DNA of 64,000 nt from contig JADJSX010000008.1 in assembly GCA_016711485.1 (NCBI GenBank), positions 248,001 to 312,000 on the forward strand, given 5' to 3'. Both the position numbers and the translations under genes were made by a program. Below, in pieces: positions 44,935 to 54,165 of this stretch. Source of the DNA: Leptospiraceae bacterium (lineage in GTDB: Bacteria > Spirochaetota > Leptospiria > Leptospirales > Leptospiraceae). The notes under the pieces are model-generated. The model had not been told where the DNA came from. It worked only from the letters and a program-made list of their open reading frames with translations, and searched no databases. Positions within the stretch are counted from its first letter, which is position 1. Every line of letters starts with the position of its first letter.

Positions 44935-45494
44935 ATTTGTTCTAGGTCAGAAAACGTTCCGTTGGTGCGATTTTTTTTCGAAATTCAGAGTAATAATTGC
45001 CCAAAAAATATCCATTCGGGTTAAAAAGACGTGACTTTCTAAAAATAAAAATTTTTGAACATTATGTCATGACCCTAAAACTATCAGGAGCATACTTAGC
45101 GTTAGTTGTAAAATTTGAGCGAATGTTGAACTTATCTTTTGTAAGTTAATCAAATTAAAAAGTTTGAAAAGGAATATCTATAAAAATTGTAATTTCCAGA
45201 TTTCTAATGAAAATTGAAATTGAATATATGGAATAGGAATGGTTCGACTATAAGAACCTAGACATTAGATATTGAATTCGTTTAAAATAAAATGAATGCA
45301 GGAAATTTTGAAATTAAAAAATATCGATTAGTTTTTTTTGCTGGCGGGTCATTAATTGAAAATATTTTTTCAAATTAACGAATACTTATTGAGCGACGCC
45401 CAATAAGTATTCGGTTGGCTATTCTCAGTTAACTACATGTTAATCGAACGTTAGCGGAATTATAAATCTGTGTAATAATAAAGAGCATAAACAA
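44935..45494. other. Non-coding AT-rich gap
   Basis: No open frame with coding character. The only feature seen is a 12-bp perfect inverted repeat near its right end (45379-45413). The promoter of the two-component operon must lie here but no clear -35/-10 pair was recognised. Confidence 0.4.
45379..45413. repeat. 12-bp inverted repeat with GC-rich loop
   Basis: CGAATACTTATT (45379-45390), loop GAGCGACGCCC, AATAAGTATTCG (45402-45413), about 80 bases before the response regulator gene. It may be an RNA hairpin in the leader or an operator. Confidence 0.5.
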
Positions 45495-46232
45495 ATGGAA
45501 ACCTTAAAAATCATTATTGTAGAAGATAATTTAAAATTGCGAAAAGCACTCAAGCAGGGTTTAGAAGAAACAGGAAAAGTTACAGTATTGTATGACTGTG
45601 ATAATGGAGATTCTGCACTACAGCAGTGTCGTAAGTCTGATATAGATGTTTTACTGTTTGACGTACAAATCATTGGTCCAAATGGAATTGAGTCTGCTAT
45701 TTTGATCCGAAAAGAGTTTCCGCGTAAACCAGTAGTTTTTTATTCCATTCAAGATGACGATACTTATTTTCGAGATTTTCGTCGTTCAGGGATACTTAGT
45801 CATTATGCGTATGTCAAAAAGTCCAATTATTTACTTCCCTCTATGATTGCTCCTCTATTGCGTGATGCTTATTCGGGTAGAAGTTTTATTGATCCAGAAA
45901 TCGAATCAAGAGTGCAAGAAGTAAAGTATACAGACGAAAACTCACCTATGGCACTATTAGAACCGAATGAAAGGGAAGTTGCAAAATTACTTTCCCTTGG
46001 ATTGAGTAATGAACAAATTGCTTTTAAAATGGGAGTTAAGGACAAAAGAACTATTAGCCGCATAAACGGTCAAATTTATACAGTATGGGGACTTGCGGAT
46101 AACGCAACTGATGAAAAGGTTGCCAGAACTCGCGCAAGTCTAATAGTTAGAGAAAATAAACTTTTACTTTGGTCGGACAAAGGTTTAGTAACTTATTTAA
46201 ACGAAAAAGAGGAAGAAATAAAATGGGAATAA
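45495..46232 (+). CDS. NarL/LuxR-type response regulator
   Basis: A 245-residue regulator. Receiver domain with acidic pair Glu10-Asp11, phospho-acceptor Asp56 (LLFDVQIIGPNG), and Lys in YVKKSNY. The output domain has LEPNEREVAKLLSLGLSNEQ then IAFKMGVKDKRTISRINGQI, a LuxR-type helix-turn-helix, with an unusually long C-terminal tail. It overlaps the kinase gene by ten bases. Confidence 0.9.
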   Translation: METLKIIIVEDNLKLRKALKQGLEETGKVTVLYDCDNGDSALQQCRKSDIDVLLFDVQIIGPNGIESAILIRKEFPRKPVVFYSIQDDDTYFRDFRRSGILSHYAYVKKSNYLLPSMIAPLLRDAYSGRSFIDPEIESRVQEVKYTDENSPMALLEPNEREVAKLLSLGLSNEQIAFKMGVKDKRTISRINGQIYTVWGLADNATDEKVARTRASLIVRENKLLLWSDKGLVTYLNEKEEEIKWE

Positions 46233-48298
46233 TAACTAGTAAACTTTCCTTTTTTATATCCAATTTTATTTATTTAATTTCATTTTATTTAGGTTGTGTG
46301 ATTTTTGTATACTCAGAAAAAAAAGACCGACAAGCAGTTGTTGCAAGTATTAGTTTTTTATGTTGTACACTTTTTTTCGTAGGACATCTTTTGATTTTAG
46401 GAAAAGGGATTCCGTTTATTCTTTCCTTTTCTTCCCAAATTATATACCCATCTTTTATTATACTGATTTTATTACCTTTTGTTTGGTCCTACATCGTGTT
46501 TCAGTTTTATGAAGATAAAATGATTTGGAAAAAGGTTAGCCTTCGCACTATACTTTTATTTTTAGAATTTTTGTTTTTTATAATTTCTTTTTCTATTACA
46601 CTTACCTTGATTCCAAAAACGGCTAACGCAAAAGTATCCGATGTAATATTTTTTATTCCAGATGAAGTATTTTACGTATTTTCTGTGTATATTATTTTTT
46701 GTACTCTAGGTTCCATTTATTATCTTTCTACGATAGAACGAAAGGATAATAATTTAGAACAAATTGCAAAAAGTTCTGCTTATCAAACAATTTATAGAGC
46801 TTCGATTTTGTTAGCTAGTCTTGCTATATTAGTTGGAGTTGCCGTGTTCTTCGGAAAAAATACAATCGAAAACGAAATTCGAAATATTGAAACAGAAAAA
46901 TTTCCGCCTCTACTATTAATTTTAGATTTGGTTGCTTGTATTTCTGTTCTAATTACTATTTTGATTGTTGGGAAAGCTGTAATTTCTTATCAAGTGTTTA
47001 CAGGTCGTTATATTTCTATGAAGTCTCTAAAATCTTATTGGAGATATATTTTACTTTTTGGATTTCTTTATAGCTCATTTGCAACTATTGGTGGATTATT
47101 CGGATATGCTTCAGATTCGAAGCAAGTAATACTTTCTCTTCTTGGTTTAGTTTTTTTTGTAAAAATTCAAACGATCTCTCGTAGCAGAGAAGAGGAAAAT
47201 CGGAAAATTTTAAAGCCATTTTTATTTAATGAAAACCTGTATGAATCTATAATTCATTCGGGAGAAAAAATTGATTTTCATTTGGAAAATACATTTCGTT
47301 TACTTTGTGATACTACTTTGGATACTACCCTTGCCTGTCTTGTACCTAGAGGGGCATACATCTCTTATATCCCAAAGCCACTTTTTTTTCCGGAAGAAAA
47401 TAAAAATATCACAGAAAAATTAATCTCGTTCACAGAAAATATTCCTTCTAACAATGTTATTTTTTATTTAGATAGAGATTTATTTGAAGGATATATATTA
47501 GCACTGTCTATTCGAGATAAACAAGGATTGGTTGGAGTATTGTTCTTAGGGGTAAAGAAAGATTATACTCTTTATTCGGAAGAGGAGATTGAAATAGCAA
47601 AAATAGGATCTGGAAAAATTCTAGATTTACTTTCGGTAACTGAAATTTCAAGACTTCTTGTTAACTTACAAAAGAAGCAGTTAATGGACAGTAAACTATT
47701 AGACCATCAAACTCGAAGAGTATTACACGATGATATTTTACCAGAAATTCATACCTTAATGATTGAAATTGATTCTTTAAAAAATGAAACTCTTCGTTCT
47801 AATTTACTCGAAGGATTATCTGGTTTACATAAAAAAATTTCAAATCTACTAAAAATTCTTCCTATTCATCCTGCAAATTTAAATGGATTTAACTTTATGG
47901 ATGAAATCGGAAATCTCGCCAAATCAGAATTATCCGGACAATCTATTTCTTATACTATTAACCCGAATGCGAAGGAAAAATTGCAAGATTTAGAACCGGT
48001 TGCTCTAGAAGTAATTTATTATGCAGTTCGTGAGTTATTTCGTAATATACTTCGTTATGCTATTTCCGCCGATCGGAAACTAGAAGTCAAAGTTACTTTA
48101 TCCTTTGAAAACTCTATTTTAGAACTTAGCATTGAAGACAACGGGAAAGGAATTCAACCGGAAAATAAGGTCGGAACAGGGCAAGGTTTACTTCTTCATA
48201 GCACAATGATGGCTGTGATTGGCGGTGCTTTGATTCGGGAAAGTTATCTTGGGGAATTCACAAGAGTACGACTTGTATTAAAAAAATTCTTTCTCTAA
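46223..48298 (+). CDS. NarX/DesK-type histidine kinase with polytopic sensor
   Basis: A 691-residue kinase. Residues about 5-315 contain eight or more spans, followed by a GAF-like region (about 340-470) and a HisKA_3-type dimerisation helix with the phospho-acceptor His in RVLHDDILPEIHTL. The ATPase end has AVRELFRNILRYA and EDNGKGIQPENKVGTGQGLLL. GAGGAAG sits seven bases before ATG 46223; the longer frame from 46169 is less likely. Partner is the overlapping regulator. Confidence 0.9.
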   Translation: MGIITSKLSFFISNFIYLISFYLGCVIFVYSEKKDRQAVVASISFLCCTLFFVGHLLILGKGIPFILSFSSQIIYPSFIILILLPFVWSYIVFQFYEDKMIWKKVSLRTILLFLEFLFFIISFSITLTLIPKTANAKVSDVIFFIPDEVFYVFSVYIIFCTLGSIYYLSTIERKDNNLEQIAKSSAYQTIYRASILLASLAILVGVAVFFGKNTIENEIRNIETEKFPPLLLILDLVACISVLITILIVGKAVISYQVFTGRYISMKSLKSYWRYILLFGFLYSSFATIGGLFGYASDSKQVILSLLGLVFFVKIQTISRSREEENRKILKPFLFNENLYESIIHSGEKIDFHLENTFRLLCDTTLDTTLACLVPRGAYISYIPKPLFFPEENKNITEKLISFTENIPSNNVIFYLDRDLFEGYILALSIRDKQGLVGVLFLGVKKDYTLYSEEEIEIAKIGSGKILDLLSVTEISRLLVNLQKKQLMDSKLLDHQTRRVLHDDILPEIHTLMIEIDSLKNETLRSNLLEGLSGLHKKISNLLKILPIHPANLNGFNFMDEIGNLAKSELSGQSISYTINPNAKEKLQDLEPVALEVIYYAVRELFRNILRYAISADRKLEVKVTLSFENSILELSIEDNGKGIQPENKVGTGQGLLLHSTMMAVIGGALIRESYLGEFTRVRLVLKKFFL

Positions 48299-48365
48299 AA
48301 GTATACAGAAAAATCCTATACATAACGTGAATTTATACTTATTCTAGCGATAGCGATCAACGCGG

Positions 48366-48428
48366 TATCAATAATTTGTGTATGTCTATCAAGTTTGTTT
48401 ACTTAAAATAGCTTACAAATTATTGATA
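48366..48428. repeat. 14-bp inverted repeat
   Basis: TATCAATAATTTGT (48366-48379) and ACAAATTATTGATA (48415-48428) are perfect reverse complements with a 35-base loop, flanked by GC-rich GCGATAGCGATC and GCGGCGAGCGCGGCC. Between the kinase and MaoC genes; it may be a terminator or a small mobile remnant. Confidence 0.5.
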
Positions 48429-48499
48429 ATAGCGGCGAGCGCGGCCATCGCCCATTTAAGAATAATATGAATTCGCAATCATACAACGAGGATTACATT

Positions 48500-49681
48500 A
48501 TGAAACAAATTGAATCTTTGCCTTTTAAAGAGGCTGCCCCACAAACTGCTGTTGATACAAATTCGATTATCAAAAAAACTTACGGTAGATATTTAGAGGA
48601 ATACAAAGAAGGAGAAGTTTTTATACACCCAAGAGCGTTTACTATTGATTTTTCTTTTGCTCAAGAATTTGCGACTACATTTATGGAGGCTAACCCTCTA
48701 TTTCTCTCTCGTCCTTATGCACAGGCACATGGTTTTAAAGATATGCTTGTTAGTCCTCTTATGGTATTTAATTTAGCTTTATCGATTGGAGTTCAAAACG
48801 ATTCTGAAAAGGCAATGGCTAACCTTGGATACTACAATGTTCAATTTTTATCTCCCGTGTACCCCGGTGATACGTTAACCGGTAGCACAAAGGTTTTAAA
48901 AATAGATGACAAAGGTCCTGATAAACCGGGAATCGTTCATGTTCGCACACTTTGTTTAAATCAAAATAATGAAGTCGTGTTACAGTATGAGCGCAAAATT
49001 ATGATTTTCCACTCAAATGGAAAACCAAAAGGAGATTCTAAACCTGGAAATCCATCTAGTTTTTTTCCAGAAACAGATAAACCGATAGTCAAACTTCCAT
49101 CACTTACTTATCCAAAAGATTTTAGAGAAGTTACATGGGAGTCTACTTATTTTGATTCTTTTAAGCCGGGGCAAATCTATATTCACTCTAATGGTAGAAC
49201 CATTACCGATGAACATTATGCTTGGACCTACCGAGTTGGAAATACTCATCCATTGCATTATGATCAATTGTATTCTAAAAGTCTAACTGGTGCTATGAGT
49301 GGCGAGCCAATTGTTTACGGTGGACTTGTATTTGCTTGGTTGATTGGAATGGCTTCGCGGGATCTTTCAGAAAACATGCTTTGGGATCTTGGATATACGG
49401 AAGGATATCATACGCAACCTTCTATCAGTGGTGACACTGTAACATCCATTAGCCGCATTCTTTCTGTAGAAGACGTTGGTGACAAATACGGAATACCTGC
49501 TGGGGAAGTTCATATTCAATTCATTGGACTTAAAAATGTAAAAGCTGGGGCTGCATTTGAAAAATATGGAGCCGATCTTTTTATTAAAGAAAATGACAAA
49601 AAGAAACTAGGCAAAGAAAAAATTTCTGAGAAAATTTTTGAAATCGAACGTAAATTCGTAATTAAGAAAAAACCAGTTTAA
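48500..49681 (+). CDS. Tandem MaoC-like dehydratase
   Basis: A 393-residue protein of two hot-dog domains. First domain: FTIDFSFAQEFATTFMEANP ... MLVSPLMVFNLALSIG; second: FDSFKPGQIYIHSNGRTITD ... GNTHPLHYDQLYS and GEPIVYGGLVFAWLIGMASR. This two-domain layout is seen in mesaconyl-CoA and other enoyl-CoA hydratases. The acyl substrate is unknown. GAGGA eight bases upstream supports ATG 48500 over ATG 48467. Confidence 0.88.
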   Translation: MKQIESLPFKEAAPQTAVDTNSIIKKTYGRYLEEYKEGEVFIHPRAFTIDFSFAQEFATTFMEANPLFLSRPYAQAHGFKDMLVSPLMVFNLALSIGVQNDSEKAMANLGYYNVQFLSPVYPGDTLTGSTKVLKIDDKGPDKPGIVHVRTLCLNQNNEVVLQYERKIMIFHSNGKPKGDSKPGNPSSFFPETDKPIVKLPSLTYPKDFREVTWESTYFDSFKPGQIYIHSNGRTITDEHYAWTYRVGNTHPLHYDQLYSKSLTGAMSGEPIVYGGLVFAWLIGMASRDLSENMLWDLGYTEGYHTQPSISGDTVTSISRILSVEDVGDKYGIPAGEVHIQFIGLKNVKAGAAFEKYGADLFIKENDKKKLGKEKISEKIFEIERKFVIKKKPV

Positions 49682-49686
49682 TGAAA

Positions 49687-49721
49687 ATTGTAGAGACAGG
49701 TTTTGCACTTGTCTCTACAAT
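49687..49721. terminator. Bidirectional hairpin between convergent genes
   Basis: ATTGTAGAGACA (49687-49698) and TGTCTCTACAAT (49710-49721) form a perfect 12-bp stem with an 11-base loop six bases after the MaoC stop, facing the end of folP. Confidence 0.55.
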
Positions 49722-49727
49722 AATGAG

Positions 49728-50528
49728 TCAACTTAATATCTCTAACATTCGTATTCCTTGGTTTAATTGTTTTACATCGTGTGTGCGGATAAAGTCTATA
49801 TTCTGCTTGTATAGATAAATTTCTGTAGCAAGGGTACCTGCACTTCTTTCTTTGGGAGGAATTCCGTCTAAAAGGTTTCCAATAAAAGATTTACGAGATA
49901 CTGATACTAAAATTCGACCGAATCTTTTTTTGAATTCAGATATATTTTTTAGAACTTCTATACTAAGCATTGGATCTGCTCCTAAAAATAATCCCATACC
50001 GGGATCAAAGATAAGTTTATCTTCTGGAACGCCAATCCTCAGTAATTCGCTAATTTTAGTTTCAAAAAATCGATAGATGGAATCCATGATTGTAAGAGTA
50101 GTCAAATTTGAATTAGCTTCTGCTAAATCTCCATTGTTTTGGGAATACATTAAAATAAGTTCTGGTATATTTTTTTTATTTTCGGACAGAATTTCTAGGG
50201 ATTCTTTATCGCGAAAGGAATTTATACAATTGATATAATCTACATTTGCTTCAATGGATTTTTGGATTACAAATGGTTTGTATGTATCAACTGAAATTTT
50301 ATACCCATTCGTTTGAAATTTCTGAATCAATTTAGAAATCCGATTCCATTCTGTCTCTGGATTAATTTGGATCGCATTTATGTTTGAAGATTGTGCGCTT
50401 ATATCAATGACGCCAGCTCCTTCGCCAATTAATGTATGTCCTTTCTGTTCTGCTCTGGCCTCTTCTAAAAACTCTCCACCATCTGAAAAAGAGTCAGTTG
50501 TAACGTTTAAAATTCCGAAAACTATCAT
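49728..50528 (-). CDS. folP: Dihydropteroate synthase (diverged)
   Basis: Condenses the pterin pyrophosphate with p-aminobenzoate in folate synthesis. ILNVTTDSFSDGG at residues 6-18, KISVDTYKP, NCINSFRD, FDPGMGLFLGADP, SVSRKSFIG and IRTHDV follow the family order. The usual second motif DIGGESTRPG is replaced by DISAQSSNIN, and DPGIGFGK by DPGMGLFLG, so it is a distant member. Length 266 is normal. Another folP elsewhere cannot be excluded. Confidence 0.85.
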   Translation of the reverse strand: MIVFGILNVTTDSFSDGGEFLEEARAEQKGHTLIGEGAGVIDISAQSSNINAIQINPETEWNRISKLIQKFQTNGYKISVDTYKPFVIQKSIEANVDYINCINSFRDKESLEILSENKKNIPELILMYSQNNGDLAEANSNLTTLTIMDSIYRFFETKISELLRIGVPEDKLIFDPGMGLFLGADPMLSIEVLKNISEFKKRFGRILVSVSRKSFIGNLLDGIPPKERSAGTLATEIYLYKQNIDFIRTHDVKQLNQGIRMLEILS

Positions 50529-50576
50529 AGAATCAAACTTATTAAAAAAGATTCTATTTTTTGTATTGAAAAAAAA

Positions 50577-51812
50577 ATGAATATCTTATTCTTGTCAGTA
50601 AAAATTTATTTTTGGAAAAATTCATTGGATACTTCAACAAAATTTAAACAGGACAGCTTCATTTCCATCTTACAAAATCTAATTTCCCTTCTCGTTTTAT
50701 TTTGTATTGTTAGTTCCCAACCTCTATTTGCCGACCGCAAGGCAGCAAGGTTGACCGATTTTTCCAAGAAAAAACAGTCAACAAAGACAATAGCAAGTCT
50801 ATCTTCTCATTCTACTCCCAAAAAAATTGCGCGTTTAATTGAATATACAAAAAAGAAACCTCTTCCTAAATCCTCCAAACCTTCTAGTCCTATAAAGCCT
50901 GTTTCTACAAAACCTTCTAGAGAACCATCTAATGAATCAGAAAAACCTCAAATTACAAACATTGAGAGAGTTTATGAGGGAAAGGAATATGTAGTCAAAA
51001 TTAGAGCTAGGAAATTTAAACAAGGTGAGTTGATGTTTGTGCGTTTACAGGCAAATGAAGCCGGAGTAGATTTATCTCAATTACAAAAATACAATTTATA
51101 TTGGATGAAGAAAAAGGTAGATATGATTGTATTAAATAATGAGTATATGGGTTTTGTTCCTATTCATCCTGAATTAAAACCTGGAACCTACGACTTAGAA
51201 ATTAGAACAGATGAAAACGCTGAGACCTATAAAGTATGTCCCGTTCTGATTGAAGCCAATAAATTCAAAGAAACAAGAGTCGCTGAAACATTAAGACTTC
51301 CGAAACGATTTGCCCCGAGTAAAGGTGGTGGGCCTGGTCCTATTAAATTTATTTTAGAATGTGAAAAAATAAAACGTTCTGCTTTTCAATCAGAAACTAC
51401 ACCTTTTTTTACGGATAACTTCCATTTGCCTGCAAAAATTAAAAAAATAACTAGTAACTTCTATGCGCGTCGAAATTACTTTACGAAAAAAGGAAAACCG
51501 CATGGAGGAATTGATATTCGTGGAGCATCTGGTGATCCGATTCATGCAATTCAAGATGGCAAAGTAGTAATTTCTCGTCCCATGTATTTCGAGGGGATAT
51601 TCACTGTTATAGATCACGGTTCTAAAATTTTTTCCCTCTATATGCATCAGTCAGAAACTCTTGTTCGTGAAGGGGAAACAGTAAAACGAGGTCAGTTGAT
51701 TGGAAAAATTGGATCTACTGGAATGTCTACCGGTCCGCATTTACATTTGGGACTTAAAGTGGATAACGTTCTAGTAAACCCAATGTCTGTAATTCACCTT
51801 AAGATTTTTTAG
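50577..51812 (+). CDS. M23 (LytM-type) peptidoglycan endopeptidase
   Basis: A 411-residue exported protein. The signal/anchor (LISLLVLFCIVSSQPLFA) is followed by a Lys/Ser/Pro-rich linker (residues 55-125) and a beta domain. The zinc peptidase has KPHGGIDIRGASGDPI (His, Asp) and STGPHLHLGLKVDN (HxH), so it is catalytically complete. It should cut cross-bridges in the wall. It converges on fur with a 14-base overlap. Confidence 0.9.
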   Translation: MNILFLSVKIYFWKNSLDTSTKFKQDSFISILQNLISLLVLFCIVSSQPLFADRKAARLTDFSKKKQSTKTIASLSSHSTPKKIARLIEYTKKKPLPKSSKPSSPIKPVSTKPSREPSNESEKPQITNIERVYEGKEYVVKIRARKFKQGELMFVRLQANEAGVDLSQLQKYNLYWMKKKVDMIVLNNEYMGFVPIHPELKPGTYDLEIRTDENAETYKVCPVLIEANKFKETRVAETLRLPKRFAPSKGGGPGPIKFILECEKIKRSAFQSETTPFFTDNFHLPAKIKKITSNFYARRNYFTKKGKPHGGIDIRGASGDPIHAIQDGKVVISRPMYFEGIFTVIDHGSKIFSLYMHQSETLVREGETVKRGQLIGKIGSTGMSTGPHLHLGLKVDNVLVNPMSVIHLKIF

Positions 51813-52296
51813 TTAAATACTCGCAATCAGGTTTCTTTTTACAGATTCCATAGATATTTAATCGATGTCCTTGGATCGTAAATCCTTTATCTAATGCGGC
51901 TTTCTGTTGCATCTCTTCGATTTCAGGTACAACAAACTCTACAATTCGCCCGCAATCTGTGCAGATTATATGGTCATGGTGTTCATGTCCAATGATATGT
52001 TCGTAGTATTTATAATCACGTCCAAAATCATGTTCCGCGAGAAGTTTTGCTTCGACCATAATCGTTAGAATTCTGTATATCGTTGCTTTTGAAATTTCAT
52101 CTCTATGGTCTTTTAATAATTCTAAGAGGCTATCCGCTGTAAAATGTTGGTGGATGGAAAAAATAGTTTCTGCCACAAGCATTCTCTGAGAGGTTACTTT
52201 TAAGTCTTTTTTTCTTAAAAATTCATTAAAAATTTCCATCTCCTTTGCAATTTCAGGGTTATAGTTCATCTTATCTTGTGGATTTTTTTTATTCAT
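51799..52296 (-). CDS. fur: Fur-family metal/peroxide regulator
   Basis: A 165-residue Fur-type repressor. Winged-helix residues 20-90 include KVTSQRMLVAETIFSIHQHF and SKATIYRILTIMVEAKLL; the metal site has HEHHDHIICTDCG, and the structural zinc second pair is CKKKPDC. Fur and PerR cannot be told apart with confidence. Its ATG overlaps the quinone reductase stop by four bases (minus strand), so both are on one transcript. Confidence 0.9.
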   Translation of the reverse strand: MNKKNPQDKMNYNPEIAKEMEIFNEFLRKKDLKVTSQRMLVAETIFSIHQHFTADSLLELLKDHRDEISKATIYRILTIMVEAKLLAEHDFGRDYKYYEHIIGHEHHDHIICTDCGRIVEFVVPEIEEMQQKAALDKGFTIQGHRLNIYGICKKKPDCEYLTKKS

Positions 52297-53261
52297 GGCA
52301 ATAAAATTGTTTTCCCATAAGTTTTTCTTGTTCCGACTTCTCGTAATGCCTTTGGTGCATCCTTTAGCGGATATGTTTTATATACCAAAGGTTTTACTTT
52401 TCCTTGTACATACCATTCGTTCAATTGTGTTACACATTTTTGAATTTGATCTGGATGATCGTTTTGGTATAAGTTCCAATAAACTCCCATTACGCTAATA
52501 TTATTGAGTAAAAGCATATTAACCGCTAGTGTCGGAATTCTGCCACTGGTAAATCCTACGACTACAATCCTTCCTTCAAAGTTTGTGCATAATATAGATT
52601 TATCAAATGCATCTCCGCCTACAGGGTCAATGACTACATCAACTCCTCCGTACTCTTTACGAATTTTTTTCGACCAGGTGGCTTCATTATAATTAAGAGC
52701 CAGATCGGCACCAAGGTTACGAATGACTTCTAGTTTTTCTTCACTTCCAGCTGTTGCATACACTTTTGCACCAAGAGCCTTTCCAATTTGAATTGCGGAA
52801 CTTCCTATTCCGCCGGCTCCAGCGTGGACTAACATGGTTTCCCCTGCTTGTAATTTTGCACGAACGACTATTGCAAAATAGGAAGATTGGTAGGTTACAA
52901 TAAATCCTGCTGCTTCCTCGAAACTCATTTTTTCTGGCATCGGATAAATATTCTTTTCCGCTATGGCTACTTTCTCTGCATAACCGCCTAACCAGCATAA
53001 ACCCATAGCTTTATCGCCAACTTTCCACTTAGTTACACCTTCGCCGATGGCAGAAATTACACCAGATACCTCAATGCCAGGAGAGAAGGGACGTTTTGGC
53101 CGCATTTGGTATTTGCCTTGAATCAAAAGCATATCAGGAAAATTCATTCCACTTGCTTTTATATCCATTACCACTTCTCCTTCTTTTGGAGTTGGGTCTT
53201 CTACATCTTTATAAACGAGTTCTTCCGGTTCACACCAATTTTCTGCTACATATGCTTTCAT
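52293..53261 (-). CDS. NADPH:quinone oxidoreductase family protein
   Basis: A 322-residue MDR-family enzyme: ASGMNFPDMLLIQGKYQMRP and FSPGIEVSGVISAIGEG in the GroES-like half, then MLVHAGAGGIGSSAIQIGKA and VVIDPVGGDAFDKS in the Rossmann half; zinc ligands are absent. Likely one- or two-electron quinone or enone reduction. Coupling to a Fur/PerR gene hints at an oxidative stress link. Confidence 0.9.
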   Translation of the reverse strand: MKAYVAENWCEPEELVYKDVEDPTPKEGEVVMDIKASGMNFPDMLLIQGKYQMRPKRPFSPGIEVSGVISAIGEGVTKWKVGDKAMGLCWLGGYAEKVAIAEKNIYPMPEKMSFEEAAGFIVTYQSSYFAIVVRAKLQAGETMLVHAGAGGIGSSAIQIGKALGAKVYATAGSEEKLEVIRNLGADLALNYNEATWSKKIRKEYGGVDVVIDPVGGDAFDKSILCTNFEGRIVVVGFTSGRIPTLAVNMLLLNNISVMGVYWNLYQNDHPDQIQKCVTQLNEWYVQGKVKPLVYKTYPLKDAPKALREVGTRKTYGKTILLP

Positions 53262-53327
53262 ATTTTCAAGTTCAATAGTATAGGAGTTTTTTTAAAATCT
53301 TTTTTTTTTATTTATTAGGTAACATTC

Positions 53328-53356
53328 TTGTAACATCTAAGAAGCATGCTTATAAT
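53328..53356 (+). promoter_or_regulatory. Sigma70-type promoter for the OlsB-like gene
   Basis: TTGTAA (53328-53333) and a perfect TATAAT (53351-53356) with a 17-base spacer, 28 bases before the ATG at 53385 and followed by a GAGGAG ribosome site (53371-53376). Confidence 0.65.
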
Positions 53357-53384
53357 AACTAGAAATAAAAGAGGAGTCTACACT

Positions 53385-54164
53385 ATGGCAATAAATATTA
53401 TAAGTAAAAAACAGGGAATCGAAAGAAAGTTAGTAGTCCGTTTAGCAGAAAATCAATACGAAATCGAACAAACTCTCGTACTCAGATACAATGTTTTTAA
53501 TTTAGAAATGGGCGAAGGACTACCTGAATCTAGGCAAGCTCAAAAAGACCGTGATGAATATGATTATTTCTGTGAACATTTAATCGTAAAAGATGAAACA
53601 AATGATCGAATTGTTGGAACGTATCGAATTTTAAATCGTTCAGTCGCAAAAGAAAACATTGGATTTTATTCTGAGAATGAATTTGATTTGCGAAAGTTAT
53701 ATGAATTTAAAGACGAAGTCGCTGAAGTAGGAAGAAGTTGTGTACATCCGGACTATCGAGATGGTTCTGTGATTTCTCTTCTATGGTCAGGATTTGGTGA
53801 ATACATGTTACAAAATAATGTTCGTTATTTAATGGGTTGTGGTTCCATTCATTCCGTTGATCCGATTGCTGCATCACAGGCATATGCCTATCTAAAAGAA
53901 AATAAAGCTCTTGCAAGCGACGAATTTGGTGTAACCCCTTACCCGAGTCATAGTCTGGAGGGATTTGATCCTAACTATTTAATTGAAGATAAAAAAGCTA
54001 TTATTAAATCAATTCCTCCCATTATAAAAGGGTATGTGAGACTCGGAGCGAAAATTTGTGGTTATCCGGCAGTAGACCGAGTATTTGGAACGACGGATAT
54101 GTTTGTATTATTTGATAGAAAAGAAATTGATGCTCGTTATGGAAAACACTACCTTAAAGAGTAA
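53385..54164 (+). CDS. OlsB-like GNAT N-acyltransferase
   Basis: A 259-residue acetyltransferase-fold protein of the ornithine lipid/hemolysin type (Acetyltransf_5). NQYEIEQTLVLRYNVFNLEM, GTYRILNRSVAK, EVAEVGRSCVHPDYRDGSVI and YLMGCGSIHSVDP follow the OlsB pattern, which transfers a 3-hydroxyacyl chain from ACP to ornithine. The acyl acceptor here is not certain. The start at 53385 is set by GAGGAG eight bases upstream; the frame itself opens at 53346. Confidence 0.87.
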   Translation: MAINIISKKQGIERKLVVRLAENQYEIEQTLVLRYNVFNLEMGEGLPESRQAQKDRDEYDYFCEHLIVKDETNDRIVGTYRILNRSVAKENIGFYSENEFDLRKLYEFKDEVAEVGRSCVHPDYRDGSVISLLWSGFGEYMLQNNVRYLMGCGSIHSVDPIAASQAYAYLKENKALASDEFGVTPYPSHSLEGFDPNYLIEDKKAIIKSIPPIIKGYVRLGAKICGYPAVDRVFGTTDMFVLFDRKEIDARYGKHYLKE

Positions 54165-54165
54165 C

